NCBI GenBank assembly: GCA_016841565.1 | Contig: JAENYX010000001.1 | Span: 27,210 to 91,209, forward strand | Direction: 5' to 3' | Length of the DNA stretch: 64,000 bases | Origin: Clostridium thermobutyricum | GTDB taxonomy: Bacteria; Bacillota; Clostridia; Ch29 | Shown: positions 25,192-36,400 of the stretch, piece by piece | Layout of the letters: the number at the start of each line of letters is the position of its first letter | How positions within the stretch are numbered: the first letter of the stretch is position 1 | The notes under the pieces: generated by a model | What the model was told of the DNA's origin: nothing | The model's input: the letters and a program-made list of their open reading frames with translations, nothing else | Database searches by the model: none | Translations under genes and position numbers: made by a program

Positions 25192-26190
25192 ATGAGAATT
25201 GCAGTTGACGCAATGGGCGGTGACAACGCACCGCTGGAAATTGTTAAAGGCTGCATGAACGCCCTGGAAAGGGAAGAGAGACTCCGGATTGTAATTGTGG
25301 GTAAGCAGGAAAGTATAAAGAATATTATTAAAGGATACCATACCCAAAGAATTACCATAATAAATGCTGAAGAAGTCATAGACAATCACGACTCACCGGT
25401 CGAGGCCATAAGGAAGAAGAAGGATTCATCGATGGTGGTAGGGCTTGAAGCAGTCAAAGGCAACCAAGCCGACGCATTCATATCGGCCGGCAATACCGGA
25501 GCCCTTTTGGCAGGCGCCCTTTTGAGGATTGGCAGAATTAAGGGGATTGACAGGCCGGCATTAGCCCCTGTCCTTCCTACTGTAAATGGGGGAGCCATGC
25601 TTATAGATGCAGGGGCAAACGCCGATTGCAAGCCTCTTAACCTATTACAGTTCGGCATGATGGGCTCGGCTTATATGAACGGTGTTATGGGAATTGAACA
25701 CCCCAGGGTGGCCCTGGTCAATATTGGTACCGAAGAGGGCAAGGGAAATATGCTGGCAAAGGAGGCCTATACCCTTCTAAAGGAATCCCGGCTGAATTTC
25801 ATAGGTAATATTGAGGCAAGAAGTATACCTGAGGGAGAAGCAGATGTGCTGGTTTGCGACGGATTTGTCGGGAACGTCATACTTAAGCTTACAGAGGGCC
25901 TGGCCATGTCATTGTTTTCACAGCTGAAGAAAGAGTTGACGTCAGGCACCGCCGCAAAAATAGCGGCTGCGATATTGAAACCGGGGCTGAAAAGATTTAA
26001 AGACAGAATGGATTACAAGCAGTATGGCGGTGCTCCCTTTCTGGGAATTGCAGGAGGCTGCATAAAAGCCCACGGCAGTTCCGATGCGTTGGCTATAGAA
26101 AATGCAATAATGCAGGCGGTAAGGTTTGCAGATAACCAGGTGACTGCTAAAATTACCGAAAACATACAATTGGAGGAAAACCATGAATAG
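25192..26190 (+). CDS. plsX: Phosphate acyltransferase PlsX
   Basis: Product of 332 residues. Forms acyl-phosphate from acyl-ACP for PlsY in phospholipid synthesis, and works in reverse with FakA products. Hallmarks are IAVDAMGGDNAP, NTGALLAGALLR, GANADCKP and DGFVGNVILK. An upstream in-frame ATG (25168) overlaps fapR, but 25192 has AAGGAGATG at the right distance and begins the conserved domain. It overlaps fabH by 8 bases. Confidence 0.97.
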   Translation: MRIAVDAMGGDNAPLEIVKGCMNALEREERLRIVIVGKQESIKNIIKGYHTQRITIINAEEVIDNHDSPVEAIRKKKDSSMVVGLEAVKGNQADAFISAGNTGALLAGALLRIGRIKGIDRPALAPVLPTVNGGAMLIDAGANADCKPLNLLQFGMMGSAYMNGVMGIEHPRVALVNIGTEEGKGNMLAKEAYTLLKESRLNFIGNIEARSIPEGEADVLVCDGFVGNVILKLTEGLAMSLFSQLKKELTSGTAAKIAAAILKPGLKRFKDRMDYKQYGGAPFLGIAGGCIKAHGSSDALAIENAIMQAVRFADNQVTAKITENIQLEENHE

Positions 26191-27181
26191 AATATTCAAA
26201 TCTGTTGGCATAGTCGGGACGGGCAGATGCCTTCCCGAAAAGATACTTACAAATTTTGACCTTGAGAAGATGGTGGAAACAAGCGATGAATGGATAAGAA
26301 CCCGAACAGGCATTTCGGAGCGAAGGATCAGCCAGGCCGATATAGCCACCTCCGACCTTGCTACCGACGCTGCGTTAAAGGCCATGGAGGACGCAGGGGT
26401 TACCGCCGGAGAGCTGGACATGATTATTGTGGCTACGGTAACACCGGATACGGCTTTTCCTTCCACTGCCTGCATAGTCCAGTCAAATCTTAACGCTGTC
26501 AACGCTTCGGCCTTTGACATAGAAGCTGCGTGTACCGGTTTTATATACGGTCTCTCAATAGGGGAAAAATTCATTTCCACCGGCGATGCCAAGACAGTTC
26601 TTGTAATAGGGGCAGAGACACTGTCAAAGATATGTAACTGGGATGACAGGAATACCTGCGTATTATTCGGAGACGGTGCCGGTGCCGCCATACTAAAGGA
26701 AGTAGAAGAGGGAGAGGGTATACTTGCCACTCTTATAGGCGCAGAAGGCTGGAAGGGACAAGTCCTTACGCTTCCGGCCGGTGGTTCAAGAATGCCGGCC
26801 AGCGTTGAGACGGTTAAAGCAGGAAAGCATTACATTCATATGGATGGCAGTGAAGTATACAAGTTCGCAGTCAATATTATGCCGCTGGCTACTCAGCGGG
26901 TTGTAAAAAAGGCAGGTTTAACAATTGAGGAAATAGATTTCCTGGTGCCCCACCAGGCCAACAGCAGAATTGTCCAGGCAGCGGCCAAGAGGCTTAAAAT
27001 GGACAGCGGAAAAATATTCGTGAACTTGAATAAATACGGCAACATGTCTTCGGCTTCGGTTCCTGTGGCACTGGATGAAGCCTTAGAACAGGGATTAATC
27101 AAGAAGGGTGATAATGTGGTGCTGGTAGGATTCGGAGCAGGTCTTACCTGGGGCTCCTGTGCTATGAAGTGGAGTAAATAA
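26183..27181 (+). CDS. fabH: 3-oxoacyl-ACP synthase III
   Basis: Product of 332 residues. Condenses acetyl-CoA (or a branched primer) with malonyl-ACP to start fatty-acid synthesis. The catalytic triad is complete: Cys117 in AACTGF, His257 in PHQAN and Asn287 in GNMSSAS. The ribosome-binding site TTGGAGGAAA lies within the end of plsX. Primer preference cannot be told from sequence by eye. Confidence 0.98.
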   Translation: MNRIFKSVGIVGTGRCLPEKILTNFDLEKMVETSDEWIRTRTGISERRISQADIATSDLATDAALKAMEDAGVTAGELDMIIVATVTPDTAFPSTACIVQSNLNAVNASAFDIEAACTGFIYGLSIGEKFISTGDAKTVLVIGAETLSKICNWDDRNTCVLFGDGAGAAILKEVEEGEGILATLIGAEGWKGQVLTLPAGGSRMPASVETVKAGKHYIHMDGSEVYKFAVNIMPLATQRVVKKAGLTIEEIDFLVPHQANSRIVQAAAKRLKMDSGKIFVNLNKYGNMSSASVPVALDEALEQGLIKKGDNVVLVGFGAGLTWGSCAMKWSK

Positions 27182-27254
27182 GGCAAATTCATAAACCGGG
27201 ACAGTGAGCCGTTCCTTGTCACATAAAGAAAATAATGGAATGGGAGTGGTAGAA

Positions 27255-28202
27255 ATGATACATACTAGGGTATGTGAAATACTTGATATAAGATATCCCA
27301 TCCTTCAGGGGGGTATGGCATGGGTGGCTACCGCCGAATTGGCAGCGGCAGTATCGAATGCCGGAGGCCTGGGTATTATTGGTGCCGGTAATGCTCCCGG
27401 GGAAGTTGTGGAAAAAGAAATAATAAAAGCACGCCAACTTACCGGCAAGCCCTTTGGGGTTAACGTTATGCTTTTGTCCCCCTTTGTGGACCAGGTAATG
27501 GAGGTAATAATCAAACACAGGGTAAGTGTGGTTACCACCGGTGCCGGCAACCCCGGCAAATATATTGGGGATTTAAAAAGAATATCGGCCAAGATTATTC
27601 CGGTGGTTCCCAGTGTTGCACTGGCAAAGCGAATGCAGGCCATGGGTGTTGACGCTCTTATAGCAGAAGGAACCGAAGCGGGAGGACACATCGGAGAGCT
27701 CACAACAATGTGTCTGCTGCCACAGGTTGCGGATGCAGTTGAAATACCTGTTATAGCTGCCGGAGGTATTGCCGACGGCAGGGGATTGGTGGCAGCTCTT
27801 GCTCTTGGTGCCCAGGGGGCACAGATTGGTACCCGCTTTGTATGCTCGGAGGAATGCACTGTCCATCAGAATTATAAAAATGCTTTGATTAACGCAAAGG
27901 ACAGGGATGCGATAGTTTCGGGCAGAAGTACAGGTCACCCGGTGAGATGTCTTAAGAATAAACTGACCCGTGAATTCGAGGCTCTCGAAAAAGCGGGAAT
28001 GTCGTTGGAAGAGATGGAGAAGCTGGGTGCAGGCAAGCTGAGAGAAGCAGTGGTTGAAGGCAACATAGCAACCGGTTCGGTAATGGCAGGCCAGATTACC
28101 GGCATGATTAAGGATATAAAAACAGTGGACAGTATAATAGAACAACTATTAAAAGAGGCTCAAGAGGTACTGGGAAAAACCAACCGGATTTTAGGGAGGT
28201 AA
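27255..28202 (+). CDS. fabK: Enoyl-ACP reductase II (FMN-dependent, triclosan-insensitive type)
   Basis: A 315-residue TIM-barrel flavoprotein of the nitronate monooxygenase/FabK family: YPILQGGMAWVATAELAAAVSNAGGLG at the start, EGTEAGGHIG and AAGGIADGRGL for FMN binding. Reduces enoyl-ACP with NAD(P)H; its presence in the operon implies it is the chain-elongation reductase here, in place of FabI. A GTG 51 bases upstream keeps the frame open, but ATG 27255 with GGGAGTGG is the better start. Confidence 0.95.
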   Translation: MIHTRVCEILDIRYPILQGGMAWVATAELAAAVSNAGGLGIIGAGNAPGEVVEKEIIKARQLTGKPFGVNVMLLSPFVDQVMEVIIKHRVSVVTTGAGNPGKYIGDLKRISAKIIPVVPSVALAKRMQAMGVDALIAEGTEAGGHIGELTTMCLLPQVADAVEIPVIAAGGIADGRGLVAALALGAQGAQIGTRFVCSEECTVHQNYKNALINAKDRDAIVSGRSTGHPVRCLKNKLTREFEALEKAGMSLEEMEKLGAGKLREAVVEGNIATGSVMAGQITGMIKDIKTVDSIIEQLLKEAQEVLGKTNRILGR

Positions 28203-28205
28203 ATT

Positions 28206-29156
28206 ATGAACAAAATCGCATTTATATTTCCGGGGCAGGGAGCACAGTATATAGGTATGGGAAAGGATCTGTACCAGAATATTCCCCAAGCTGCTGAAAT
28301 TTTCGATAAGGCTGACCGTGTCCTGGGGTTTGGCTTAAAGGAAATAATTTTTGAAGGACCCCAGGAAAAGCTGTCTGAGACTGAAATAACCCAGCCGGCG
28401 ATATTGACTGTAAGCACGGCCATTTTAGGACAATTAACCAAGCATGGCATTATGCCGCATATAGCGGCAGGATTAAGCCTTGGCGAGTACACTGCTCTGA
28501 TAGCAGCGGATGCCATGAAGTTTGAGGATGCGGTAGCACTGGTCATGAAGAGAGGAAGGTATATGCAGCAGGCCGTTCCGTTAAATACCGGGACAATGGC
28601 AGCCATCATCGGATTGGACAAGGAAAGGGTGGAAGAGTGCTGCAGACAGGCTTCGGATATGGGTGTAGTAGAGGCGGCCAATTATAATTGTTCCTGCCAG
28701 GTGGCAATATCAGGAGAAATCAAAGCGGTGAGTAAGGCTGTCGAGATAGCAAAGGAGATGGGAGCAAGAAGAGCTATGATGCTGCCGGTAAGCGCTCCAT
28801 TTCACTGTAGCCTGCTGCGGCCGGTAGAACAACAACTGAAAGAGGAATTGGACAAGATTGATATTAAGGATGCAGCCATACCTGTGATAGCAAACGTTAC
28901 TGCCAAGGAAGAAAAAGACAGCCGGCACATTAAACAGAATCTAATTACACAGGTAAGCAATCCTGTTCTCTGGGAAGAAAGCGTCAGGCGGATGGTTGAG
29001 CTGGGTGTCGGAACCTTTGTTGAAATTGGACCCGGAAAGACATTGACGTCATTTGTCAGGAAAATAAACAAAGAAGTGAACGTGCTGAATATTGAAAATC
29101 TGGAAACGCTTCAAAATGCCCTGATTAAACTGGAGGGGATTAAATGTTACAGTTAA
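28206..29156 (+). CDS. fabD: Malonyl-CoA:ACP transacylase
   Basis: Product of 316 residues. Loads malonate onto ACP. FPGQGAQ is at the N terminus; nucleophile Ser91 sits in GLSLGE (the usual GHSxG His is Leu here), with catalytic His200 in SAPFHC and Gln11 in the oxyanion loop. The GHSxG variant is also seen in other Clostridia as far as I recall. AGGGAGG precedes the ATG; the gene ends 13 bases inside fabG. Confidence 0.97.
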   Translation: MNKIAFIFPGQGAQYIGMGKDLYQNIPQAAEIFDKADRVLGFGLKEIIFEGPQEKLSETEITQPAILTVSTAILGQLTKHGIMPHIAAGLSLGEYTALIAADAMKFEDAVALVMKRGRYMQQAVPLNTGTMAAIIGLDKERVEECCRQASDMGVVEAANYNCSCQVAISGEIKAVSKAVEIAKEMGARRAMMLPVSAPFHCSLLRPVEQQLKEELDKIDIKDAAIPVIANVTAKEEKDSRHIKQNLITQVSNPVLWEESVRRMVELGVGTFVEIGPGKTLTSFVRKINKEVNVLNIENLETLQNALIKLEGIKCYS

Positions 29157-29890
29157 AAGGCAAGTCTGCCGTTGTTACCGGCGGGTCAAGGGGTATAGGC
29201 AGGTCAATAGCCATTAACCTTGCGCGCTTAGGTGCAAGTGTGGCAGTAAACTATACCAGCAACTCGGCGGCTGCCGAAGAAACAGTTAAAGAAATTACCG
29301 GGTCTGGGGGTAAGGCAATAGCGATTGCTGCAAACGTAGCCCAGGCCCAACAGGCCAATACTCTGATAGAAAGTGCCGCAGAGCAATTTGGTACGGTACA
29401 CATACTGGTAAACAGCGCAGGTATTACACGGGACGGGCTGCTGATGAGGATGAAGGATGAGGAATGGCAGCAGGTTATCCAGACCAACCTGACAGGAGTA
29501 TTTAATTGTACCAGAGCGGTATCACGGATAATGCTCAAACAAAGATGGGGAAGAATTGTAAATATTTCATCCATAGTAGGTATAAAGGGCAATGCCGGGC
29601 AAGCTAACTACTGCGCTTCAAAGGCCGGAGTTATAGGCTTTACAAAGGCGGCCGCCAAGGAACTGGGGAGCAGAGGAATAACCGTTAACGCAATCGCTCC
29701 GGGCTACATACAAACCGATATGACCGGAAAACTACCCCAAAGTGCCAGGGATGAGATGCTAAGCAGAGTGCTGTTGGGGAGACCGGGTAGACCGGAGGAT
29801 GTTGCTTGGCTTGCCGCTTTCTTAAGCAGTGACCTGAGTTCTTACATTACCGGACAAATAATTAGCGTTGACGGTGGAATTGTTATGTAA
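29144..29890 (+). CDS. fabG: 3-oxoacyl-ACP reductase
   Basis: A 248-residue NADPH-dependent short-chain dehydrogenase. Rossmann motif TGGSRGIGR (12-20), NSAG, and the catalytic Asn115, Ser143, Tyr156 and Lys160 (YCASK) are in place. Reduces beta-ketoacyl-ACP in each elongation cycle. It overlaps fabD by 13 bases and is followed by acpP after 48 bases. Confidence 0.98.
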   Translation: MLQLKGKSAVVTGGSRGIGRSIAINLARLGASVAVNYTSNSAAAEETVKEITGSGGKAIAIAANVAQAQQANTLIESAAEQFGTVHILVNSAGITRDGLLMRMKDEEWQQVIQTNLTGVFNCTRAVSRIMLKQRWGRIVNISSIVGIKGNAGQANYCASKAGVIGFTKAAAKELGSRGITVNAIAPGYIQTDMTGKLPQSARDEMLSRVLLGRPGRPEDVAWLAAFLSSDLSSYITGQIISVDGGIVM

Positions 29891-29938
29891 TATATTTAAT
29901 ATATATTTTATAGCGAAAGCTTGGAAGGAGGTGACAAG

Positions 29939-30166
29939 ATGATTTTTGAAAAGGTTAAAGAGATAATTGCAGACCAATTGGGCGTGGACGAAGAGGAGAT
30001 TGTTAGCGAAGCCTCCTTTATAGCTGATTTAGGAGCTGATTCCTTAGACCTGGTTGAGCTGATAATGGCTTTGGAGGAAGAATTCGATATGGAGATCCCC
30101 GATGAGGACGCAGAGAAAATCACCACTGTGGGGGACGCGGTAGAGTACATAAAGAATAATAACTAA
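29939..30166 (+). CDS. acpP: Acyl carrier protein
   Basis: A 75-residue acidic protein. Ser35 in GADSLDLVE is the 4'-phosphopantetheine attachment site. It carries growing acyl chains for the fab enzymes around it. The frame opens upstream, but the ATG at 29939 is preceded by GGAAGGAGGTG, a near-perfect ribosome-binding site fitting high expression. A hairpin follows the stop. Confidence 0.98.
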   Translation: MIFEKVKEIIADQLGVDEEEIVSEASFIADLGADSLDLVELIMALEEEFDMEIPDEDAEKITTVGDAVEYIKNNN

Positions 30167-30169
30167 CCC

Positions 30170-30196
30170 GAAGGTCCCGATTTCATCGGGACTTTC
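30170..30196 (+). terminator. Hairpin after acpP (weak terminator or mRNA stabiliser)
   Basis: A 12-bp stem (one G-U pair) with a TTC loop begins 3 bases after the acpP stop. Only TTGAG follows, so most transcription probably continues into fabF. The arrangement would favour extra acpP mRNA. Confidence 0.6.
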
Positions 30197-30267
30197 TTGA
30201 GTAGACTGCAAATCCTTGTGATTTGATTAAATAGTTGAGTATAATTTTTATATAGGAGGTCACCGAA

Positions 30268-31506
30268 TTGGAAAAAAGAGTTGTTGTTACTGGGTTGGGA
30301 GCGGTAACTCCTGTTGGATTGGGTAAGGATAAGCTATGGTCCTCACTGAAGAATGGAGAATCCGGTATTGACAGGATAACAAAATTTGATGCCCATGGGT
30401 TTGACTGTACCATCGCTGCAGAAGTGAAGGATTTTGTACCCGAAGATTTTATAGATAGGAAGGAAGCAAGGCGTATGGATACTTTTACTCAATACGCCAT
30501 TGCCGGTGCAAAAATGGCGGTGGAAGACGGTTCGATTGATATGGACGGAGTTGACAAAAACAGGATTGGAGTAGTATTGGGTTCGGGAATCGGGGGCATA
30601 GAAACACTGGAAAACCAGTTCAGGGTTATGCTGGGAAAGGGCTCCTCAAGAATAAGTCCCTTTTTTATACCCATGATGATTTCCAATATGGCTGCAGGAC
30701 AAGTCTCTATAGTATTTGGAGCAAGAGGGCCAAATCAGACGGTTGTTACTGCCTGTGCTTCAGGGACAAACGCCATTGGGGATGCCTTCAGGATAATTCA
30801 GCGGGGAGATGCAGATATGATTATTACCGGTGGTACCGAGGCATCGGTAACGCCTATAGCAGTGGCGGGATTTTGCTCCATGAAGGCTCTCTCCACCAGG
30901 AATGATGACCCAAAGGGTGCCAGCAGGCCCTTTGATAAGGACAGAGACGGCTTTATTTTGGGCGAGGGTTCGGGCATACTAATACTCGAAGAACTAGGAC
31001 ATGCCATAAAAAGAGGTGCAAAAATCTATGCAGAGATTGCAGGCTACGGAATGACGGCGGATGCTCACCATATAACCGCCCCTGCTCCGGGTGGAGTGGG
31101 AGCTGCCATGGCCATGGAGAGGGTTTTGGCAGATGCGGGGATTACAGCCCAGGAAGTTGATTATATTAATGCCCATGGAACATCCACCGAATACAACGAC
31201 AAGTTTGAAACGGCTGCCATAAAGCAGGTGTTCGGCCAACACGCCTATAAGCTGGCAATCAGCTCGACCAAATCTGTCACAGGCCATTTGCTGGGAGCGG
31301 CAGGAGGTGTAGAGGCCATAGCCGCAATAATGGCAATACAGGAAGGCTATGTGCCGCCTACCATCAACTATAAAACCCTCGACCCCGATTGCGATTTGAA
31401 CTATATACCCAACAAAGGTGAGAAAAGGGACGTAGTATATGCCATTTCCAATTCCCTTGGTTTTGGAGGACAAAACGCCAGCATCTGCTTTAAAAGGTAT
31501 GAATAG
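30268..31506 (+). CDS. fabF: 3-oxoacyl-ACP synthase II
   Basis: A 412-residue elongating condensing enzyme. Cys163 in TACASGTNA, His303 in NAHGTST and His340 in SVTGHLLGA form the active site. The start is TTG, preceded by TAGGAGGTC. It follows acpP by about 100 bases and closes the fab operon. Together with FabH, FabG and FabK it completes the cycle except for the dehydratase: no fabZ is present in this window. Confidence 0.98.
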   Translation: MEKRVVVTGLGAVTPVGLGKDKLWSSLKNGESGIDRITKFDAHGFDCTIAAEVKDFVPEDFIDRKEARRMDTFTQYAIAGAKMAVEDGSIDMDGVDKNRIGVVLGSGIGGIETLENQFRVMLGKGSSRISPFFIPMMISNMAAGQVSIVFGARGPNQTVVTACASGTNAIGDAFRIIQRGDADMIITGGTEASVTPIAVAGFCSMKALSTRNDDPKGASRPFDKDRDGFILGEGSGILILEELGHAIKRGAKIYAEIAGYGMTADAHHITAPAPGGVGAAMAMERVLADAGITAQEVDYINAHGTSTEYNDKFETAAIKQVFGQHAYKLAISSTKSVTGHLLGAAGGVEAIAAIMAIQEGYVPPTINYKTLDPDCDLNYIPNKGEKRDVVYAISNSLGFGGQNASICFKRYE

Positions 31507-31527
31507 ACCGTTATTAGCTCAATGTTT

Positions 31528-31555
31528 TTGGCGCCAATTTATGCTATAATATAAT
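31528..31555 (+). promoter_or_regulatory. Sigma-A promoter of rnc
   Basis: TTGGCG and TATAAT are separated by 16 bases, 44 bases before the rnc start. A second TATAAT five bases upstream is out of register with the -35. It separates the rnc-smc-ftsY unit from the fab operon. Confidence 0.65.
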
Positions 31556-31599
31556 AAGGTGCATTTTTCCATACCGATTGTTCTGAAAGGATGTTAGGT

Positions 31600-32310
31600 T
31601 TGAGAGACAGAGCAAAAAGGCTGGAGGAACTCGGCATACTGCAGAGCAGACTTGGTTACCGGTACAAGGAAGCGAGTCTGCTCAATACCGCCTTAACCCA
31701 CAGTTCCTACGCCAATGAAAGAAACCTTTCCATAGAACATTATAATGAAAGGCTTGAATTTCTGGGCGATGCCGTACTTGAGATGGTGACCAGCGAGTTT
31801 TTGTATAACAGGTTTAAGGGACACCCCGAAGGGGCTTTGACCAAAATGAGAGCTTCATTGGTTAGGGGAGACGCCCTGGGTTTATATTCGTCCAAATTAG
31901 GGCTGGGCGACTTTTTGTTAATGGGTAAAGGAGAAGAGAACACCGGCGGTAGGAAGAGAGCTTCGATTCTTGCCGATGCCTTTGAAGCTGTCATTGGCTC
32001 CATATATATTGACGGCGGGTACCAACCGGCCAGAAATTTTGTATTAAGGTACATTGAGGACAGGATTGATATTTCAGCAGACCCGATATATGCCAGGGAT
32101 CACAAAACTGAATTGCAGGAGAGAGTACAGGCATCAGGAGGACAAGCCATAGAATACAGATTGACAGCCCAGGAGGGGCCCGACCACGATAAGACCTTTC
32201 GCATACAAGTATGCATAGGCGGGGAAATTTCCGGAGAGGGTATGGGCAAGAGCAAAAAGGAAGCCCAACAGAACGCTGCAAAAAGGGCTTTAGAAAAACT
32301 GGAGGAATAA
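31600..32310 (+). CDS. rnc: Ribonuclease III
   Basis: A 236-residue double-strand RNase for rRNA and small-RNA processing. The signature ERLEFLGDA (50-58) with its metal-binding acids opens the catalytic domain, and a double-stranded-RNA-binding domain fills residues about 160-236 (DHKTELQERVQ...KKEAQQNAAKRAL). The ATG at 31591 touches the GAAAGG ribosome-binding site, so TTG at 31600 is the more likely start; the difference is three residues. Confidence 0.96.
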   Translation: MRDRAKRLEELGILQSRLGYRYKEASLLNTALTHSSYANERNLSIEHYNERLEFLGDAVLEMVTSEFLYNRFKGHPEGALTKMRASLVRGDALGLYSSKLGLGDFLLMGKGEENTGGRKRASILADAFEAVIGSIYIDGGYQPARNFVLRYIEDRIDISADPIYARDHKTELQERVQASGGQAIEYRLTAQEGPDHDKTFRIQVCIGGEISGEGMGKSKKEAQQNAAKRALEKLEE

Positions 32311-32311
32311 T

Positions 32312-33382
32312 ATGTCCAAAACCCATTTTATAATACCATTTTTCATTCCCCATGTTGGATGCCCCTATAGTTGTATATTCTGCAATCAAAATAGAATAAC
32401 GGGGAGAGAGTCCTCGGTTTCTCCCGAGGAGATACTTCCCACCATAGAGCAGTACCTTGCTACTTTTCCCCCGGGTACCAAAGGGGTTGAAGTTGCTTTT
32501 TTTGGGGGAAGTTTTACCGGTATACCCATTAGATTGCAGAATGCCTTTTTGGAAAAGGCATATTATGCAAAAAAGAATGGCCTTATTGAAGGGATAAGAA
32601 TGTCCACCCGACCGGATTATATAGACCAGACCATCCTGAACAGATTGAAGAAATACAGGGTGGATACCATAGAACTGGGCGTTCAGTCCATGAGTGACCA
32701 TGTATTGGATAATAGCTGCAGAGGTCATACATCGGAAGATGTAATAAGAGCTTCAAAACTAATACGGGAAAACAAGTTTACGCTGGGCCTGCAGATGATG
32801 ATAGGACTGCCTGGTTCGGACCGTGATACAGAAATAGAGACTGCGAGACAGATTTGCCGGCTAAAGCCCACCATGGTAAGAATTTACCCTGCGCTGGTAA
32901 TCCGGGGCACAACCCTTGAGGTCATGTACAGCCAAGGCCAATACAAACCGCCGGATTTAGAAAATGCTGTACAAACATGTGCTGTCATAGCCGAAATGTT
33001 TATCAGAGAAAACATTAATATTATAAGGATTGGTCTTCAGCCCACATATCTGATAAACACGGGAAAAGAAGTGGTGGCCGGTCCCTTTCATCCGTCATTC
33101 AGACAATTGGTTGATTCATTGCTTTTGCGAAAATCCCTAAAGAAGGTTTTAGACCAAAGGGGGATTGACCCAAAGATAAGGGTGGTCATTGAGGTAAACC
33201 CCTCCATGCTTTCGACACTGCAGGGGATAAGAAAGAATAGCGTTGCAAAACTAAGGGAGGAATTTCCGGGAATTGAAGAGAGGATTGCTCAAAACAAATG
33301 CCTCGGAAAAACCGTAATAAAATTCTGGTACAATGACAGCTGTTTTGAGATTGATTATAACCAGGTTTTAAGCAAGGGCTGA
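32312..33382 (+). CDS. Radical SAM protein, Elp3/oxygen-independent-coproporphyrinogen-oxidase-like
   Basis: A 356-residue radical SAM protein with cluster motif CPYSCIFC (17-24), the AFFGGSFTGIP strand, IELGVQSMSD and LQMMIGLPG. It resembles the Elp3 catalytic core but lacks the acetyltransferase domain. Clostridia commonly carry this gene between rnc and smc. The substrate is unknown; tRNA modification is a reasonable guess from the Elp3 likeness only. It begins two bases after the rnc stop. Confidence 0.85.
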   Translation: MSKTHFIIPFFIPHVGCPYSCIFCNQNRITGRESSVSPEEILPTIEQYLATFPPGTKGVEVAFFGGSFTGIPIRLQNAFLEKAYYAKKNGLIEGIRMSTRPDYIDQTILNRLKKYRVDTIELGVQSMSDHVLDNSCRGHTSEDVIRASKLIRENKFTLGLQMMIGLPGSDRDTEIETARQICRLKPTMVRIYPALVIRGTTLEVMYSQGQYKPPDLENAVQTCAVIAEMFIRENINIIRIGLQPTYLINTGKEVVAGPFHPSFRQLVDSLLLRKSLKKVLDQRGIDPKIRVVIEVNPSMLSTLQGIRKNSVAKLREEFPGIEERIAQNKCLGKTVIKFWYNDSCFEIDYNQVLSKG

Positions 33383-33438
33383 TAGAATATGCCTGATTTG
33401 TGTAAAACCCGGAAGTAATAATGCCGGAGGTAATGTCT

Positions 33439-36400
33439 ATGCATCTTAAAAGAATTGAAATAAAAGGGTTCAAATCCTTTGCAGACAAAATAAATCTGGA
33501 GTTTGACGATGGTATTGCAGCTATCGTGGGACCTAACGGAAGCGGTAAGAGCAATATTGCCGATGGCGTACGATGGGTTTTAGGTGAGCAGAGTATTAAG
33601 GCACTTAGAGGCAGCAGGATGGAGGACGTAATATTTTCGGGTACAGACAACAGGAAGGCGCTGGGGTTTGCTGAGGTTTCAATAACCCTTGACAATAAAG
33701 ACGGGCGTTTGCCTATTGAATACTCCGAGGTTATGGTTACACGCAGGGTATTCAGGTCGGGTGAAAGCGAATATTATCTGAATAAAACAGGATGCAGGCT
33801 AAAGGACATAAACGAGCTGTTTATGGATACCGGCGTGGGCAAGGAAGGCTATTCTATTATCGGTCAGGGAAGGATAGACGAAATACTCAGTTCAAAGGCC
33901 GAGGACAGGCGCAGGATATTTGAAGAGGCTGCGGGCATTGTCAAATACAAGAGCAGGAAAGATGAAGCCGAAAGAAAAATGAAAAAGACCGAGGAAAACC
34001 TTTTGAGGCTGGGGGATATTATAGAGGAACTGCAGAAACAAATCGGCCCATTACATGAGCAAAGCCAAGTTGCAAAGGCGTACATAGAGATGCGCGAACA
34101 GCTAAAGCACCTTGAACTCAGCATATTTGTAAGAAGTATTGAAAGATTGAACACGCAAAAAAACCAGGTGAATGAAAAGATAAAAGAGTACCAAAGACTG
34201 GTTTACGATAGAAACAGTACCAGCACCCGTATGGAGGACGAATTTAACAGCCTGGGGAGCAGGATACAGCAGCTTGAAGAAGAGCTGAAGGAAATCCAGG
34301 ATAAAATACACTGCAAAATAAACCTTGCAGAAAAAAAAGATGGAGAGGTAAAAGTACTTCTGCAAAAAATCCAAAGTGAAAATGAAAGTATAAACATGCA
34401 TACAAGAGAACTCCAGAAGATAGAGCAGGGAAGACAGGAAATTGAAGAAGAAAAAAGTAAAAGAAGCCAGGAGATTCAGGATATTAAAAAGGAGCTGGAA
34501 GATAAAAAAAGGATAATTGAGTCTTTCCAGGCCAATCTGGACTCCATAGGTGCACAGGCAGGGGAGGAAGAGAAGAGGGCTGAGGAGATTAAAGCCCAAA
34601 TCATAGAAAACTTGAACAATATATCAGAATTGAACAGCAAAGCCAACAGTTTAAAAACTCTCAATGAGACCATATACAAACGCAAAATCCAATTACTGGA
34701 GGAAATGCAAAACGTTGAAGAGCAAATAACCGACGCCAGGGATGAGAAAAAAGACCTGAATAATAGGGTACAGGGTCTGGGTAAACAATTGGAGGACAAA
34801 TCCCGGCAGCGGGATACACTAACAAAGAAACTGAACAGCATCAAACAAGAGCGACTGCAGTTGGAGCAAAAACAAAAAAAGCTAATGGAAGGATTGGGCT
34901 CCGACAAGTCAAAGCTGGCTTTACTGACACAAATGGAGAAGGAATATGACGGCTATTCAAGAAGCGTAAGAGGGCTTATTGAGGCCTGCCGGAACAATAC
35001 CGGTCTTTCTAGGGGTATAATAGGACCCGTTGCAGAGCTTATTAAAGTGGAACCGGGACTGGAAAGGGCTATGGAAATCGCCCTGGGCTACAGCCTGCAA
35101 AATATAGTAACCAATACTCAGGAGGATGCAAAAACGGCAATAGAATTTTTGAAACGCAATACTCTCGGACGGGCTACTTTTTTGCCAGTCAGCTCAATAA
35201 AACCCAGACATCTTAATACAAACGAGGAAAAAGCTCTACACATGAAAGGCTGCATAGGGAGGGCATCCGAGCTTGTGAAGTGCCCTGATAAAATACGGAA
35301 TATAATTGACAATTTACTGGGCAGAGTGGTAGTTGTAGACTGCCTTGACAGCGGAATAAAAATAGCAAGAGCTTACAGTTACAGCTTCAGGGTGGTTACC
35401 GTGGAAGGAGACGTTATTAACACGGGAGGATCTATGTCGGGGGGAAGCATCAGCAGCAAAGAAACAGGCCTTTTGCAGCGTAAAGGAGAGATTCAGCTGC
35501 TGGGCAGTTCAATTAACGATATGGAAGGTGAAAGCCACCGGCTGAACAAATCAATCCGGGAATTGGCTCATGAGGTACAGGATATTGAAGACGAAATTCA
35601 GAGGCTGGGAAGCAGTCTCTATGATTTGGAGCTGGACAGGATACGGCTGAAAGAGATGATGGAAGCTAAGGAAAAAGAATTGGCCGAAAGAGAGGCAAAA
35701 AGACTGCAGCTGGAATCCGAGAAGCATATGTTGGAAGCAGATTACTATGAAACCCAGAACAACATGGAAAGCATATATGAAAAGATAAAAGAAAAAGAGG
35801 CCGACAACAAAGAAAAACAGGAGTTGATAAAAAACCTGCAAAGGCTTAGTTCGGAGAGAAAGCAGGACAGGGAGAACATAGTGCAGCAGATAACGGTGCA
35901 TAGGGTTGAAGCTGCACGGCAGGGACAAAAACTGGAGGATGTACAGGCCGGATTCCAAAGGTCGGTTTTATCACTGCAAAGACTGCAGTCATCAGTTATT
36001 GAGAGAGAAAAGGAGATCGAAATTAATAAGAAAAATATTGAGCAGCTGCAGAGTGAGATGTCTGCACTCCGCCAGGAAATTGCCAGGCTTGTTGAGGAAA
36101 AGGACAAAGATAATGAGGAAATGACAAAGCTGCAGCAGATAAAGGCGGAATGTCAGCTCAAAATCAAAGAGAAGGACCAGATAAACAAGGAACTCAACAA
36201 GGAGATTTCCGAGCTGGAAAAGAAAATAAACAGGGCTGAAGTACAACTGGCAAAGACAGAAATGGAACTAAACAATTTGCACGACAGAATGTGGGAAGAA
36301 TATGAGGTAACCCGTATTCAGGCTCTGGATTACAAGTGTGATATAGAAGACGAGAAGGGAGCCCGTATAAAGATTAACCGGCTCAAAGAAAATATTAAAG